The position numbers and the translations under genes were made by a program. A stretch of DNA of 52,486 nt from Janthinobacterium sp. FW305-129 (GTDB lineage Bacteria > Pseudomonadota > Gammaproteobacteria > Burkholderiales > Burkholderiaceae_D). Positions 9,001 through 16,100 of this stretch are shown here, one piece after another. Below the pieces are notes generated by a model, which ran no database searches, had not been told where the DNA came from, and saw only the letters and a list, made by a program, of their open reading frames with translations. The stretch is taken from the NCBI RefSeq assembly GCF_020858115.1, contig NZ_JACYMM010000020.1, positions 1 to 52,486 on the forward strand, written 5' to 3'. The first letter of the stretch is position 1. Each line of letters starts with the position of its first letter.

Positions 9001-10959
9001 GGCAGCGAGCTTAATGCCAGCAATATCGTTCGACTGGGCGCAGATAATCAGGTCAACCTGCTGGCAGTGCAGGATACGGAAAGTCAGCACACCAAGAGTT
9101 CCAGCCTGAGTGTTTCGGCGGGTGTCTCGGCTAACATCAGCAAGAGCGGGCCGGCGTTTGGCCTGACCGGCAGTATCAGCGCCAGTCAGGGCAAGCAGGA
9201 TGGCGAGGGCAGTACCCAGCTGAATACGCACGTCAATGCAGGCCAGTTGCTGGTGATTAATAGTGGAGGGGATACCACGATCAAGGGTGCGGTGGCGAAT
9301 GCCGGCCAGGTGATTGCCAATATCCAGGGCAATCTGAATCTGGAAAGTTTGCAGGATACAGCCAAGTTCGACAGCAAGAACCAGAGTGTCAGCGTGAGCG
9401 GAACCTATGGCGCCGGTGCCAGCGTAAGTGCCAGTTTCAGCCAGAGCAAGATGCACAGCGATTATGCCAGCGTGCAGGAACAAAGCGGCATCAGGGCCGG
9501 CGCGGGCGGCTTCCAGATCGCGGTCGGCGGCAATACGGACTTGAAGGGCGCCATTATCAGCAGCAGCGCCGCGCCCGGCGCCAACAGCCTGAATACGGGG
9601 ACGCTCACGCAGAGCGATATCAAGAACCACTCGGTGGCCGACGCCAGCAGCATGGGGCTGAGTGGCGGCTTCAGCTTTGCAGATCCGGACGCCAAGAAAG
9701 ACAGGGAACAGGGCAACAAGGAGGGGAATGACAAAGTGGCTGGCGGCAAGGATATCGGCAAGGGGAAAGGCCCGGGCGGCACCGACTTGATCAACGCGGG
9801 CAGCGGGCCGAATGCCACCGATAATCTGTACGAGGGCAGCAAGCTGGTGGCGAAAAACCTGCTCAATAACAGTTCCGATTCCTCTTCCTCGAACGGACTC
9901 ACGCGCAGCACGATCAGCAATGGCGTGCTGACGATACGCGACAATGCGCAGCAGCAGGCGCTGACGGGGAAAGATGGCGCTGCCGCCATCGCGGCACTGA
10001 ACCGCGATACGGGCGTGGCGCACACGGCGGCGGAAAAACAGAATGTCCAGGAATTGGCGAAAAATGCCGAGATCGTTCAAGGCTTCAAGAACGCCATGTA
10101 TGGCGAGGCCACCTACTACACCGATCAAACCTTTATTGCGGCCAATACGCCAAGCAAGTTCTACAAGCTGAGCTGTCCAGGCGACCGCAATGCCTGCATC
10201 AAGGAACCCGGTTTGCTCGTGAAGGAAGAGATCACCAAGGAGGAGGCCATCGCCATGAAAGGGGTACTGGCCGTGAATGGCATTCGCAATGGCATGGACC
10301 GTGCCGCGGAACTGGCCTACCAGAACGTGCTTCTCGATGCCGAGAATAAAAAACCGGATGTTATTGTCCTGATGCATATCGAGCAGACGAAAGACGGCTT
10401 CGCAGATGTGCTCCTGGCTGGCTATGAAAAATTGCTGGCGCCGGTATTGGGCTATTCGGCTGGCGACAAGGAACTGGCGCAGGTACTGATGGGGCGCCAG
10501 GATACGGAAAATCTGCTGTTGGCGCATAGCCGCGGCGCGATCGTTGCCAGGAATGGCCTGGATATCGCGGCGAGCAACGGCTTTGTCAACCCGAACCTGA
10601 CGCTGCAGGCCTTCGGTCCAGGCATTTCGAACACGGATCTGTATTCCTCGTTCGGCAAGGTGAACACCCAAACGTCGTCGGACAAGGAGCTGTACCGCTA
10701 TACGTACATGAAAAATGATCCGATTCCTGTCCTGACGACCATGAATCCTGGCAATATCATCGCTTCCATATTCGAGTTTATCAATGTGTATAAAACCTCA
10801 TATAGCGCGCATAGCTGCTATGGCACGGGCGCGAAAGGCTGTGTCACGGTTAGCAATCCGGCGCCAGGTTACGACTTTTCTGAGAAACAGGATCCGAACA
10901 ATATCGTTACCTTTATCAATGGCAAACTGGTGAAAAAAGAGGAAAGCAAAACGCAGTAG
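1..10959 (+). CDS. Filamentous haemagglutinin / CdiA-type giant exoprotein, 5' truncated by window edge
   Basis: The frame is open from base 1 to the TAG at 10957-10959 (3652 residues), so the start, the signal peptide and the two-partner-secretion domain lie outside the window. Most of the protein is degenerate beta-helix repeat of the haemagglutinin type, with recurring patterns such as LDNTGGRIAVNS, AGRDL and VAGNDI. A Gly/Ala-rich segment with four 57-residue repeats lies at 5851-6430. After the usual late haemagglutinin block (around LTGKDGAAAIAALNRDTG) the C-terminal 300 residues differ. They contain LLLAHSRGAIVARNG (Ser codon at 10528), NDPIPVL (Asp codon at 10717) and YSAHSCYG (His codon at 10810), in the Ser-Asp-His order of alpha/beta hydrolases. 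I see no VENN or E/QLYN motif of classical CDI toxins. Family knowledge: such proteins are exported by a TpsB partner and act as adhesins or contact-dependent toxins. The hydrolase role is inference. Confidence 0.9.
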   Translation, partial: ATLTSLNNAGSLYAAGNQTLNASGAIVNTGVIAAQGNNSITAKTLDNSASSLIAAGMQADGKLGTAGDLTINTAQTLAAHGQNLAAGKATLTGASIDIGGSQTSAANIGLTATQGDVSTHQAVVSTPGALTIHAQDTLRNTEGQLSAGQLDLHVGNLDNAKGTVIQTGTGDTVIQTGKLDNSAGRIAVNSNNLTLGAASLTNAGGKIEHAGAGTLAITAATLQGAGGSIIGNGAVDLKAGLFNHANATTTGRSLNVQADSLSNRGGHLLQTGAGGMTVAVTGQLDNTSGEISGNGTLSVQTGNLDNSKGKITSATSADIVSTGVLVNADGVIAAATDLHLGGAIDNTRGLLQAGTGVLSLDAASLRNAQGTLSAGTDITAKVSGDVLNAGVLYAGRNQSLDIGGLLSNTGSLAALGNTTITAGSLDGNGLLAAGMRVDGSFASAGDLTVKTSGALQAGGQNMAAGQLQLTGASVDVGGSQTSAANIGLTALTGNVTTSRAVVSTNGLLNITASAANGQALVNQGGSLSAGQLALRVGNLDNTKGTVIQTGTGDTVIETGKLDNTGGRIAVNSANLRLQAGDLTNTDGKIEHAGKGVLDIRATNLYGQRGQLTGNGALQVAANYIDHRNASLLAQQVSVSAGILDNRQGQITQLGTSAATVLASTRLDNSGGKIEANGNVRVETGELLNDHGRIASAQDVNVAATGKLDNASGVIIAGRDLTLAGGKVDNTLGQLQAAGGNAQLTMDELLNEQGSIVASGNLTTTAGSVRNSGSLFAGAEQVLTVTGALENAGVILAQGNNTISAKSIDSGAASLVGAGVKADGSLQTSGNLQITAQQALGAHGQVLAAGNAVLSGGSVDLGGSRSSADNISLTASAGDVSTSGAVVTTPGALTIKAGANSQTWNNQRGDISAGQLAVGVGNLNNQHGSIVQTGVGNTAIELTSPAGTLDNTGGRIAVNSANLTLKAATLTNTDGKIEHAGSGTLSLQATQLNDQRGQITGNGALVVTADVIDHRNASTIAQQISITAATLDNGGGNLTQLGKGDTSIQLSGGLDNRGGTIASNGNTSIVAPSLNNQGGKLQAAGTSNLTVTANNVLDNSLGGAIAGGGNVVLGAGSLLNQGGSATAGGQLTANVAQALNNAGGLLAATGNMNVNAASVDNSAGGKLASVQGLLTVTSTGATVNDGGTLQSGGDIILRNGGLSNGQGTIAGANVTLDTHGQVFNNNQGTLAGTGSVNLQTGILDNDGGLLQSGGAMTIDTHGNALLNTNAGAYAVRHPGSAGGISSGAGLTLQTGSWNNAGGYLGAAGNITGSVGQLDNRGGQVVGKSALDLTLSGLQNQGGQIQVLGNIGLNAGGGSVNNQQGLIRSGAAVTLTGGAIDNASTLGANQGIEGVQVTLNSANVSNVQGAVRADGNLAINSARSVNNTLGMLSAGGALALQDTGLGRGLAVTNSGGTIIGGVRTDIRAGSLSGDGKVLSQKDLALDLAGNFTLNSGAEIMANGNADIAIGGQLVNAGKIQALSKLTLGAANFDNAATGDINAGTTRVNVGGVLNNRGVIDGIYTQLNVGTLNNMGTGRIYGDYLSIGGGTVNNDVEGGMAATIAARTRLDIGVTTLNNREHGLIFSGGDMAIGGYLDGNRIATGWAVSVTNASATIEALGNLDMGASQFRNLNTHFRIETLDSGTVSVREYGSLPSGGDQRFRSEGGNVVDAKGIVQKEYVIYRLTRTSRTETVVDTDPAKLVAGGNVTIRSSDARNEQSHVIAGGRLFMEGAALVNPQVDLHTYSKETGTSENVLYLPSSAWGGYVQKPMGESPLTPVEHSSVNPVTQIYQKTTYTSPSSTGVSGVNGGTSAAGAANANVALTTVNKTSGAIAGVNAAAGSGAAAASGTGALSGASGTGNVGQAGNVGALSGSAVAGATGAGGQTATSGIDTGRATVGVDSRSADAVDAQGTQDRSGRIGNAGKTTDHGAVQGGSAGAATGSGAASTVDSALLARDAQGGPGAVGGGSGLQGSGRLGNAGQSAGHGGVQGGSVATVDGAAGAGTVDPALLAGGTQGGPDAVGGASGLQGSGRLGNAGQAAGHGSVQDGGVAAVGAVAGAGKVDAGLLAKNTQGGPAAVGDNSGLQGSERAGNAGQALGLAGVKQELAAGATGPGKATQSGMAAARGATVSSATGGAAQVAGAGGASAGRMTVIGQVALANPSGRAQVVRTTLPSTQIPNASLFRTSPGPASRFLVETDPRFANYKDWTGSDYLTSKVQLDPTVTQKRLGDGFYEQRLVREQIAELTGQRFTGDYSSDDQQYRGLMDAGAAFAQTWDLRPGLALTPAQMAALTSDIVWLVEQDVTLADGSTQKVLVPQVYVRVREDDLDGAGSLLAGKEVDIRLSGDLVNGGTIAGREVVLLNAENVSNLGGRVGADNVGIAARNDLNNIGGTISANNALQASAGRDIHISTNTLEDGRYLGRVAGLYVSGDAASGSSLVLSAGRDVSIAGGIVSNTGQGGVTAISAGRDLSVETVVATSGSGLSAKRIEQQAGEVHGDKVALIAGNDINNRGSSVVAESQLLASAGRDINVVSTTVSNASQRWTGNTSTSTTIGTTAGMYVTGTDEGAALVVQAGRDVTVTGGVIANAGVNGQTSVIAGNNLTLNTVTVASTQNDIRNADNYSKQSKTSEVGSQIMGAGNVNLQAGNNLTARAADVQAQGTLGLVAGNDISLVNGFQNEVSDIASKSTKKGFWNKTTTTKHDVVDTTTAIGTSLGGSSVTVQAGHDLQVTGSSILSDDATRLLAGNNITIDAATNTVYEQHHLNTKKTGFMSSGGIGFTYGTNSTTVDRQRDATLQSGDSRSMIGSTGGALTMVAGNGVKISGSDIAAATDLDIIGKSVTIQPGQDNEKGKVVTKIVQDGFTLAVGGSVVSAIQTVQGMGEAMGKTSNGRVQAMAAATAALAANNAKSQGPSVSISLTYGHSESEQTQTTASTTHSGSILSGKNINITATGGGKDSNINILGSELNASNIVRLGADNQVNLLAVQDTESQHTKSSSLSVSAGVSANISKSGPAFGLTGSISASQGKQDGEGSTQLNTHVNAGQLLVINSGGDTTIKGAVANAGQVIANIQGNLNLESLQDTAKFDSKNQSVSVSGTYGAGASVSASFSQSKMHSDYASVQEQSGIRAGAGGFQIAVGGNTDLKGAIISSSAAPGANSLNTGTLTQSDIKNHSVADASSMGLSGGFSFADPDAKKDREQGNKEGNDKVAGGKDIGKGKGPGGTDLINAGSGPNATDNLYEGSKLVAKNLLNNSSDSSSSNGLTRSTISNGVLTIRDNAQQQALTGKDGAAAIAALNRDTGVAHTAAEKQNVQELAKNAEIVQGFKNAMYGEATYYTDQTFIAANTPSKFYKLSCPGDRNACIKEPGLLVKEEITKEEAIAMKGVLAVNGIRNGMDRAAELAYQNVLLDAENKKPDVIVLMHIEQTKDGFADVLLAGYEKLLAPVLGYSAGDKELAQVLMGRQDTENLLLAHSRGAIVARNGLDIAASNGFVNPNLTLQAFGPGISNTDLYSSFGKVNTQTSSDKELYRYTYMKNDPIPVLTTMNPGNIIASIFEFINVYKTSYSAHSCYGTGAKGCVTVSNPAPGYDFSEKQDPNNIVTFINGKLVKKEESKTQ
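295..2595 (+). repeat. Long-period internal repeats of the adhesin (about 1.13-1.15 kb unit)
   Basis: The segment encoding GGSQTSAANIGLTA recurs at 295, 1429 and, slightly changed (GGSRSSADNISLTA), at 2581. The spacings are 1134 and 1152 bp. Flanking blocks recur in the same order in each copy, for example the LDNTGGRIAVNS block and the TDGKIEHAG block. The repeats are protein-level beta-helix super-repeats and also long stretches of near-identical DNA. Confidence 0.75.
5851..6430 (+). repeat. Four tandem 171-bp (57-residue) Gly-rich repeats inside the adhesin
   Basis: The sequence encoding G-N-A-G occurs at 5875, 6046, 6217 and 6388, an exact 171-bp period. Each unit runs from a G-L-Q-G-S-G-R-L-G-N-A-G type start through a conserved D-x-x-L-L-A block to Q-G-G-P-x-A-V-G. 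The last unit diverges after about 20 residues. This is a low-complexity, probably flexible or surface-exposed insert between the two beta-helix halves. Confidence 0.85.
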
Positions 10960-10986
10960 AGGCGCGCCTTGGTTTGCTGGCTCTGG

Positions 10987-11035
10987 CCGGGGTCAGGTCC
11001 GCCATTTGTCTAGGGGCGGGGTCAACCTGACCCCG
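10987..11035. repeat. REP-like palindrome after the adhesin gene (copy A)
   Basis: GGGGTCAGGT at 10989-10998 is complementary to ACCTGACCCC at 11025-11034. Inside it, CGGGGTCA (11017-11024) and TGACCCCG (11028-11035) form a tight 8-bp hairpin with a 3-nt loop. No T-run follows, so it is a poor intrinsic terminator. The 20 bases at 10987-11006 recur at 11983-12002 with 18 matches. GGGGTCAG-type repeats of this kind accompany REP-associated tyrosine transposases, and a fragment of one lies nearby. Confidence 0.6.
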
Positions 11036-11196
11036 TTCCCATGCTGGTATTTTGATCGTGCTCAAAGCTTCGGATGTGGCGTTCTACCGACTGTATTCTA
11101 AGATGATAAGTTGGCGGGTAAGGGAAATGGTCAACGCGTGTCGTCCGCCTGCCTGATATCAAGTACTGCATACGATATGCCGACTGGAAGAGGGAC

Positions 11197-11934
11197 ATGG
11201 AGGGTAATGATGCCAAGGTTCAGTTGGAGCGTGAGCGGTTCGAATATGAGAAGCTCAGAAATCAAAATGAATTGAAGTCTACCGTACGCCGGCTGAGTTT
11301 GGGGCTGGGCATTGCCGGGGCTATAGTAAGCCTTATTACGGGATCAGTTCAATTTTGGATAGGTAACGATCGGGCCGAAAAAGAAGGGGTTTTTTCTTTG
11401 GGTAAAGTATTGCTTGAGCATGGGCCAAAAATCTATTCAACCAATCCAGCGGAACGAACTTTTGTGATTGAGGTCATAAAAATGACTTCCCCGAATAGAA
11501 AGGTAACAGATACGATTTTTGCAAAATTTGCTTCGGCTACTAAGGATGTGGAGATTCAGGAGCAGCTTCGAGCTGCGCAGACGATCATTTCGTCGAATAC
11601 GCAACACCTTGTCGCAAATACTCCTATGCCGATTGGGGAGGCGAGAAAAAATAGTTCATCCATACACTTTTCCGTACTGGCTAATGAAAGACGCAGCGGA
11701 GGTTATCTGTTTACAATTGCTCCGCATGACTCCTTGGCTGAAATAAGCTCCGTCATCTATAAGGTTAATCATCCTAGTTTTAAGCAGAAAGTTTATGAGG
11801 GTGATAAAAATTCAGGCTTTTCCATGCAATATGCAGGATGGGGGGCAGTGGACGATGCCACTGCCACCATCACTTTGAAGTCAGGCGCCGTCCAGGTTTC
11901 TAATATCGATATGATAAGCGAACTCGGTTGGTAG
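11197..11934 (+). CDS. Single-pass membrane protein with C-terminal pYEATS-like domain
   Basis: 245 residues. An N-terminal charged helix (about 7-28, likely coiled coil) precedes one membrane segment (about 33-56, LGLGIAGAIVSLITGSVQFW). A helical middle follows, then a C-terminal beta-rich domain (about 152-240). That domain has SVIYKVNHPSF (185-195), a downstream SGF, AGWG (213-216) and ATITLKSG. The order V-Y-x-x-HPSF ... F ... GWG ... lkdG fits the prokaryotic YEATS domain, which is known from predicted membrane-associated signalling and conflict systems; this is recognition by eye. The ATG follows AGAGGGAC. The gene is less GC-rich than its neighbours and is bracketed by REP-like repeats, which suggests it was inserted. 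It lies 237 bp after the adhesin, so an immunity role is possible, but nothing in the sequence shows it. Confidence 0.7.
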   Translation: MEGNDAKVQLERERFEYEKLRNQNELKSTVRRLSLGLGIAGAIVSLITGSVQFWIGNDRAEKEGVFSLGKVLLEHGPKIYSTNPAERTFVIEVIKMTSPNRKVTDTIFAKFASATKDVEIQEQLRAAQTIISSNTQHLVANTPMPIGEARKNSSSIHFSVLANERRSGGYLFTIAPHDSLAEISSVIYKVNHPSFKQKVYEGDKNSGFSMQYAGWGAVDDATATITLKSGAVQVSNIDMISELGW

Positions 11935-11982
11935 CTGCGTGCGCTGACTTTTGCGGCGAGGGGTATGCGCCATACGTGGGAG

Positions 11983-12002
11983 CCGGAGTCAGATCCGCCA
12001 TT
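11983..12002. repeat. REP-like sequence (copy B)
   Basis: CCGGAGTCAGATCCGCCATT matches 10987-11006 at 18 of 20 positions. It lies 11 bp beyond the stop codon of the transposase fragment at 12014-12259, the usual position of REP elements beside their transposase. With copy A it brackets the pYEATS gene, about 1 kb apart. Confidence 0.5.
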
Positions 12003-12013
12003 AGTACACGATC

Positions 12014-12259
12014 TCAGCCTTGGCCGTTTCGATCTGCAGCAAGTTGCGCTTTATTAAATGCTGATATGGCCCGACTCACTGCCCTGCTCGAGACGTGAAA
12101 AGCGACGGCGATATGGGCCATGGTAAAAGCGGTTGAGAGATAAGCGCGTGCCATTGCCTCGTCTCTGTTGCTATAGAGGGCTTGATATTGCGCTAGTGTC
12201 AGCGTGACAGCGCTGTGCTGCTGTCTTGACGTATCCTCGAATGCATCGGCAGGCTGCAT
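12014..12259 (-). pseudogene. C-terminal fragment of a REP-associated tyrosine transposase (RAYT)
   Basis: An 81-codon frame whose second half, RDEAMARAYLSTAFTMAHIA followed by VAFHVSSRAVSRAI, resembles the C-terminal helix-turn-helix of RAYT transposases: an R-E-A-M-x-x-A-Y segment, then an IA-x-x-F-x-V-x-x-x-x-V-S-R-x-I helix pair. The catalytic HUH/Tyr part is missing, and no matching coding sequence continues upstream on the minus strand. It is best read as a decayed remnant. A free-standing small DNA-binding protein is less likely. The adjacent REP-like copy supports the transposase reading. Confidence 0.45.
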
Positions 12260-12641
12260 CGCTCAGAAAAAAACTGGCGACAGCTGCGAGTGGGCCGACG
12301 TGCCTCTACCGACACCCTCGGGATAAATCGATAATGATGGAGATATCTAGTGAGGGTATTTTTGAGGGTCTCGGCAACTGAGTAACGTGAAAAGCTCTGA
12401 AAAATCAAATGTTTAGATTTATTGTTGGCAATCGAGTGGGATAATCTCCCGTCCGGCACCGTAAGGTAATACCGGGTCAATGTAACAGCTAATCCCCTGA
12501 TTTTTCAGGGGATTTTTTATGCGGGGCCGGACAACTGTAGCGGCCGGCCAGCAAGTGATCGCACAGCGCGATCGTTTCCGTGGCGACGGCAGTTGCTGGT
12601 CGACGCGTATGCTCTACAGCACCATCCGCGCCAGCATGGTC
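12260..12641. other. Gene-free stretch between the RAYT remnant and the T6SS locus
   Basis: No coding sequence is supported here. The stretch holds a strong intrinsic-terminator hairpin (12491-12520). Just before it, around 12435-12460, is a string vaguely like a tRNA 3' end, but no matching acceptor 5' strand or T-loop consensus is present. The first 130 bp may include further decayed transposase DNA. The stretch marks the left border of the T6SS region. Confidence 0.5.
12491..12520 (+). terminator. Rho-independent terminator, plus-strand orientation
   Basis: AATCCCCTGA (12491-12500) and TCAGGGGATT (12505-12514) form a perfect 10-bp stem with a TTTT loop, and the right arm runs on into TTTTAT. 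The T-tract is on the plus strand, so it stops rightward transcripts. No convincing plus-strand gene ends just upstream, so its original gene appears to be lost. Confidence 0.75.
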
Positions 12642-13145
12642 TTAGTCATCTTTTTCAACGATGCGGATCTTCGCGCCGCCCTGGTAGTCCTGCAGTTCCG
12701 CTTCGCCATCGATGCGTATGTTACCCTTCAATATCACCTCCACGCTGATATCGACTTTTTTGATGCGAAACGTTTCAATGTCGGTAGGATGTACATCGAT
12801 TTCCATGGAAATCGAGGCGCCTGGCGCAATCGTGGTGAATTGTGTTTTCAGCGCCGGATTGGCCAGGCCGCGGCGGGCGTAGGTGACGGCGCCCGTATCG
12901 GTATCGATGAATTTGACGATCGGACCCGACTTGCGCAGGTAGTCGAGCGGAAAGCCGATATCGCGGTTGCCATCGTTACGGATGGTGACCAGTATGTCGA
13001 TCGGCTTGCGTTGATAGACGCAGCCAGCGTTGCCCAGGCATTGCAGGGAAATGGAGAGGGGCGCGTGAGTGCTCGTCATGGTATTGGCTTTCAATGGTAG
13101 TGCCATCAGCATGGCATAAATAAGCAGTGTCAGACAATATCGCAT
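12642..13145 (-). CDS. Exported protein, candidate immunity partner of the metallopeptidase VgrG
   Basis: 167 residues. An N-terminal signal sequence (about 1-20, MRYCLTLLIYAMLMALPLKA) precedes a beta-rich domain with one close Cys pair (QCLGNAGC). Segments such as LVTIRNDGNRDIGF and TIAPGASISMEIDVHP read like an Ig-like or bacterial protease-inhibitor fold. The ATG overlaps the end of the upstream vgrG by 16 bp, so the two are probably translationally coupled. In T6SS loci a small periplasmic protein directly behind an evolved VgrG is usually the cognate immunity protein, which is the inference made here. I do not recognise a named family. Confidence 0.7.
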   Translation of the reverse strand: MRYCLTLLIYAMLMALPLKANTMTSTHAPLSISLQCLGNAGCVYQRKPIDILVTIRNDGNRDIGFPLDYLRKSGPIVKFIDTDTGAVTYARRGLANPALKTQFTTIAPGASISMEIDVHPTDIETFRIKKVDISVEVILKGNIRIDGEAELQDYQGGAKIRIVEKDD

Positions 13146-16100
13146 CGTATTTTCCTGCCGATTTTTTTGCTCAGCAATTCCTGCGCTTCAATCGCGATAT
13201 TCCAGCCGTGGCGTTTCAATATCAGTGCGCCTTCTGCATACGACATGATCGATTGCGTCAGGTCTTCCGGTGAGGTGCCGTTGACGTGGCAAACGATGGG
13301 CGCGTCGAGTGTGCCGTCCGGCTTGAAATAGCGTACAGTTTCTTCGAACTCCGTGTACGAGTATTCGTCGGGCATGCCGACGCAATGCCCGAATTCATGC
13401 GCATACGTGGTCAGTGCCGTTGCCAGCGACACGTTCATGACGTCGCCGGTGACGTTTTCGCGGTCATAGCGCTTGTGGATCTGCAGCGTGTAGTGCTGCT
13501 GATCGTCGACCCAGAGGACGCGGAAAACCACGGGCAACACTTTTTGCCCGCATTGCGGATCATTGATTTCAAGCCGAAACTTGTTGTTCCAGTTGCCTTC
13601 GATGCCGGCCGTCGCGTTTTTCTGTGCCAGCGCCACGACGTTGGCGCGCTGCTTCACGCGCAGCGCCGCCGATTCGGTGCCCTTGTCGCTCTCTTCCAGC
13701 GCCTGGCCTGCGGCGTCCAGTACCGGGATGGCCTTGAAACGCACTTCCACCACCACCGGACCGTCCGATTTTGCCGGTATGTACAGCTTGAACCAGATCT
13801 TGTCCCTGTATTTGTGTGGCGTGCCGTCGTGCTGGTAAGGCTGCGCATAGCGGCCATACGAGGGGCCGGCGATTTCCTTTTCGTAGTCCTCGATCCAGCA
13901 GGCCGGCAGCTTGACCAGTACTTCCTTGCGGCGCTTGTTGTCCACCGGCGTGGTGCTGGAGTCGCCTGCCGGCTTGTATTTTGGTTCCGGCGGGGTGTTT
14001 GCCTTGGCCGCCGGCTGTCCTGGCGAACCTGGTACCGGCGCCGGCGCTGAAGAGGGGGCGGGTGCCGATGCCGAACCCTGACCGCCCATCGTTTTCAGCA
14101 GCTCGATCACCAGCGCCTCGGCGGCGGCCGCTGCAATCACATGCGTCAAGCCCTTTTCGTCGGTCATGCCACTCTCATAGCTGCCATCTTCGCGCTTGAT
14201 GCGGTAGGGCTGGCGCGGCATCGGTTCCCCCGTGTCGCGGTCGCGCAGCACAAAGCCTTCGTCGAACAGCTTGATGCGCGTATCGGGCAGTGCCGACAGC
14301 ATGCCGGCCGCGCTGGCGCCGCCGTTGAAGACATGCTGGCCGCCCTTGACCGTGAAGTTGCCAGGACACTTAAACGTGATATTGCCGCCCTCTAAGGTGA
14401 TCGACGATTGCCCGGCCTGCAGCGTGATCTTCTGGTTGGCCTTGATGTCGATGACGTCGTTGACCGAGATCACGGTAATGGCCTTGTCGGCCAGGATTTC
14501 CAGTTGCCCCGTATGCGCCTGCAGCGATACCGGGCCGTTGGCGGCGATCGCCTGGATGCCGCCGGTGTGGGTAAACAGGGCGCTGGCGCTGGCCGACACG
14601 GACGACCAGGTGTGGCCGGCCGTCATGTGCAGGTCCGATTGCGTGGTCCATTGCAGCTGCTGCGCGGCAAACAATACGGTCGAGCCGGGCGTGGCCCAGT
14701 TGATGCTGGCCGGCGCCTCCATCAGAACCAGGGGCTGGCCGAATTTTTCCACCGGCTGGTCGGTAGCCAGCTTGCGCTCGCCTGCGCTGGCCTTCAGCGC
14801 TTCCTGCCCGCCCACGCTGGCCCGGTATCGACCATCCTGCTGGGGATCGATCTGCTTGATCAGGTCCAGCTGGGCCTGTTTCGCTTCCTGGCTGAACAGG
14901 GCGGTTTGCTGTTGCGCGGCTTCGGCCAACGACTTGTTCAGTTCGGCTGCGCCTTTCAGCTGGCCCAGCGCTTCCGCAGTGTCGAGCTGGGTAGAAGCTA
15001 CGCCCGCCCCCGCCTGTGCGCGGGTGGTGGTGGAAATGAGCACGCCTTCGCCGCCGCGCAGCACGGCCCAGGCGTCAGTACGCAGTTCGAAGCCGCTGCC
15101 GCGGTAGCTGCCGCGCTGGGCCGTGCCCACGCCTTGCTGTATCAGGTAACCGAGGTTCAGCTGCGTGGCGGCGCTGCTCGTCGCCAGGCGGGTGCGCAAC
15201 TGGCCCGGTGTGTCGTCGATTACCCACTGGTTATGGCCGCCGCCATCGAAATTGTGGCTGTGGATGCCGGAAATGACGCCGGCATGGTTGACGTCCGAAT
15301 CGACGCCGGCTGCGTAAGGCGGCGTGTCGCTGCCTGTGTAGAGCTGGGCCACCACCAGCGGGCGGTCCATGTCGCCTTCGATGAAATCGACCAGGACTTC
15401 GGTGCCGATGCGCGGCGTAAACTGCGAGCCCCAGTTCGGGCCGGCCAGCGCTTCGGCCACGCGCACCCAGGTGCCTGACGCTTCGTTGCCGGGCGCGTTG
15501 CCCTGTTGATCCGTGTTGTGCGCCATACCGCCCGGATTGGCGGCGCTGCCCCGTTGCCAGGCGAACTGGATGCGTACCTGATGGTCGCGTCCGGTGGTGG
15601 CCACGCTGTCGGGCAGGCCGACCACCAGTGCCGTTTGCGGCCCCAGCGCGCTGCTGGCCTGGCGCGCGGCGGTGGCGCGCGGCACGATGGCCACGCTGGT
15701 GCGCACGCAGCCGAAGGTGTTGCGGTAGGTGCCGGCCTCAAGCTGCCCATCGAGTAAGCTGGCAACGTCACCCAGGCTGGCTATTGTCGACAGTTTCGAC
15801 AGCACCGCCGTCAGCGCGCCGCCGGCCGGCCCCAGGTTGTTGCGTGCCTGGTGCTCGACCCACAATACGGTGAACTGGTTGGCGCCATCGGCATACTGTT
15901 CGTGCTGCAGCAGATCGAAGGCGTGGCCGGCCGCCATGCGCCGCACCGCGCCGGCGCCCGTGAATTGCTTGTTCTCCAGTTCCAGCGCCTGCAGCATGCG
16001 CAGGCCGCGCGGATCGGCCGCCGTGCTGTCGGCATGGCGCCGTTCGCCGGCGCCGTCGTACAGCGGCAGGGGCGGCAGTTCGCCCGCCTGCAGGCTCGAG

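Noticed and set aside
5512..10671. Very long open frame on the minus strand opposite the adhesin gene
   Set aside because: It is antiphase to a repetitive GC-rich gene, has no domain signature, and its composition is a mirror of the adhesin codons. The plus strand has clear haemagglutinin repeats.
1..10959. Classical CDI toxin (VENN or E/QLYN boundary) in the adhesin
   Set aside because: Neither motif is seen near the C-terminus, and the C-terminal region looks like a hydrolase and not a known CDI nuclease tip.
12425..12460. Possible tRNA 3' end or integration site before the terminator
   Set aside because: The string ends CCGGCACC, but the T-loop lacks TTCRA, the T-stem depends on wobble pairs and there is no complementary acceptor strand upstream.
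12519..13100. Plus-strand 193-codon frame opposite the candidate immunity gene
   Set aside because: The minus strand has a signal peptide, an overlap with vgrG and coherent protein composition; the plus frame has none of these.
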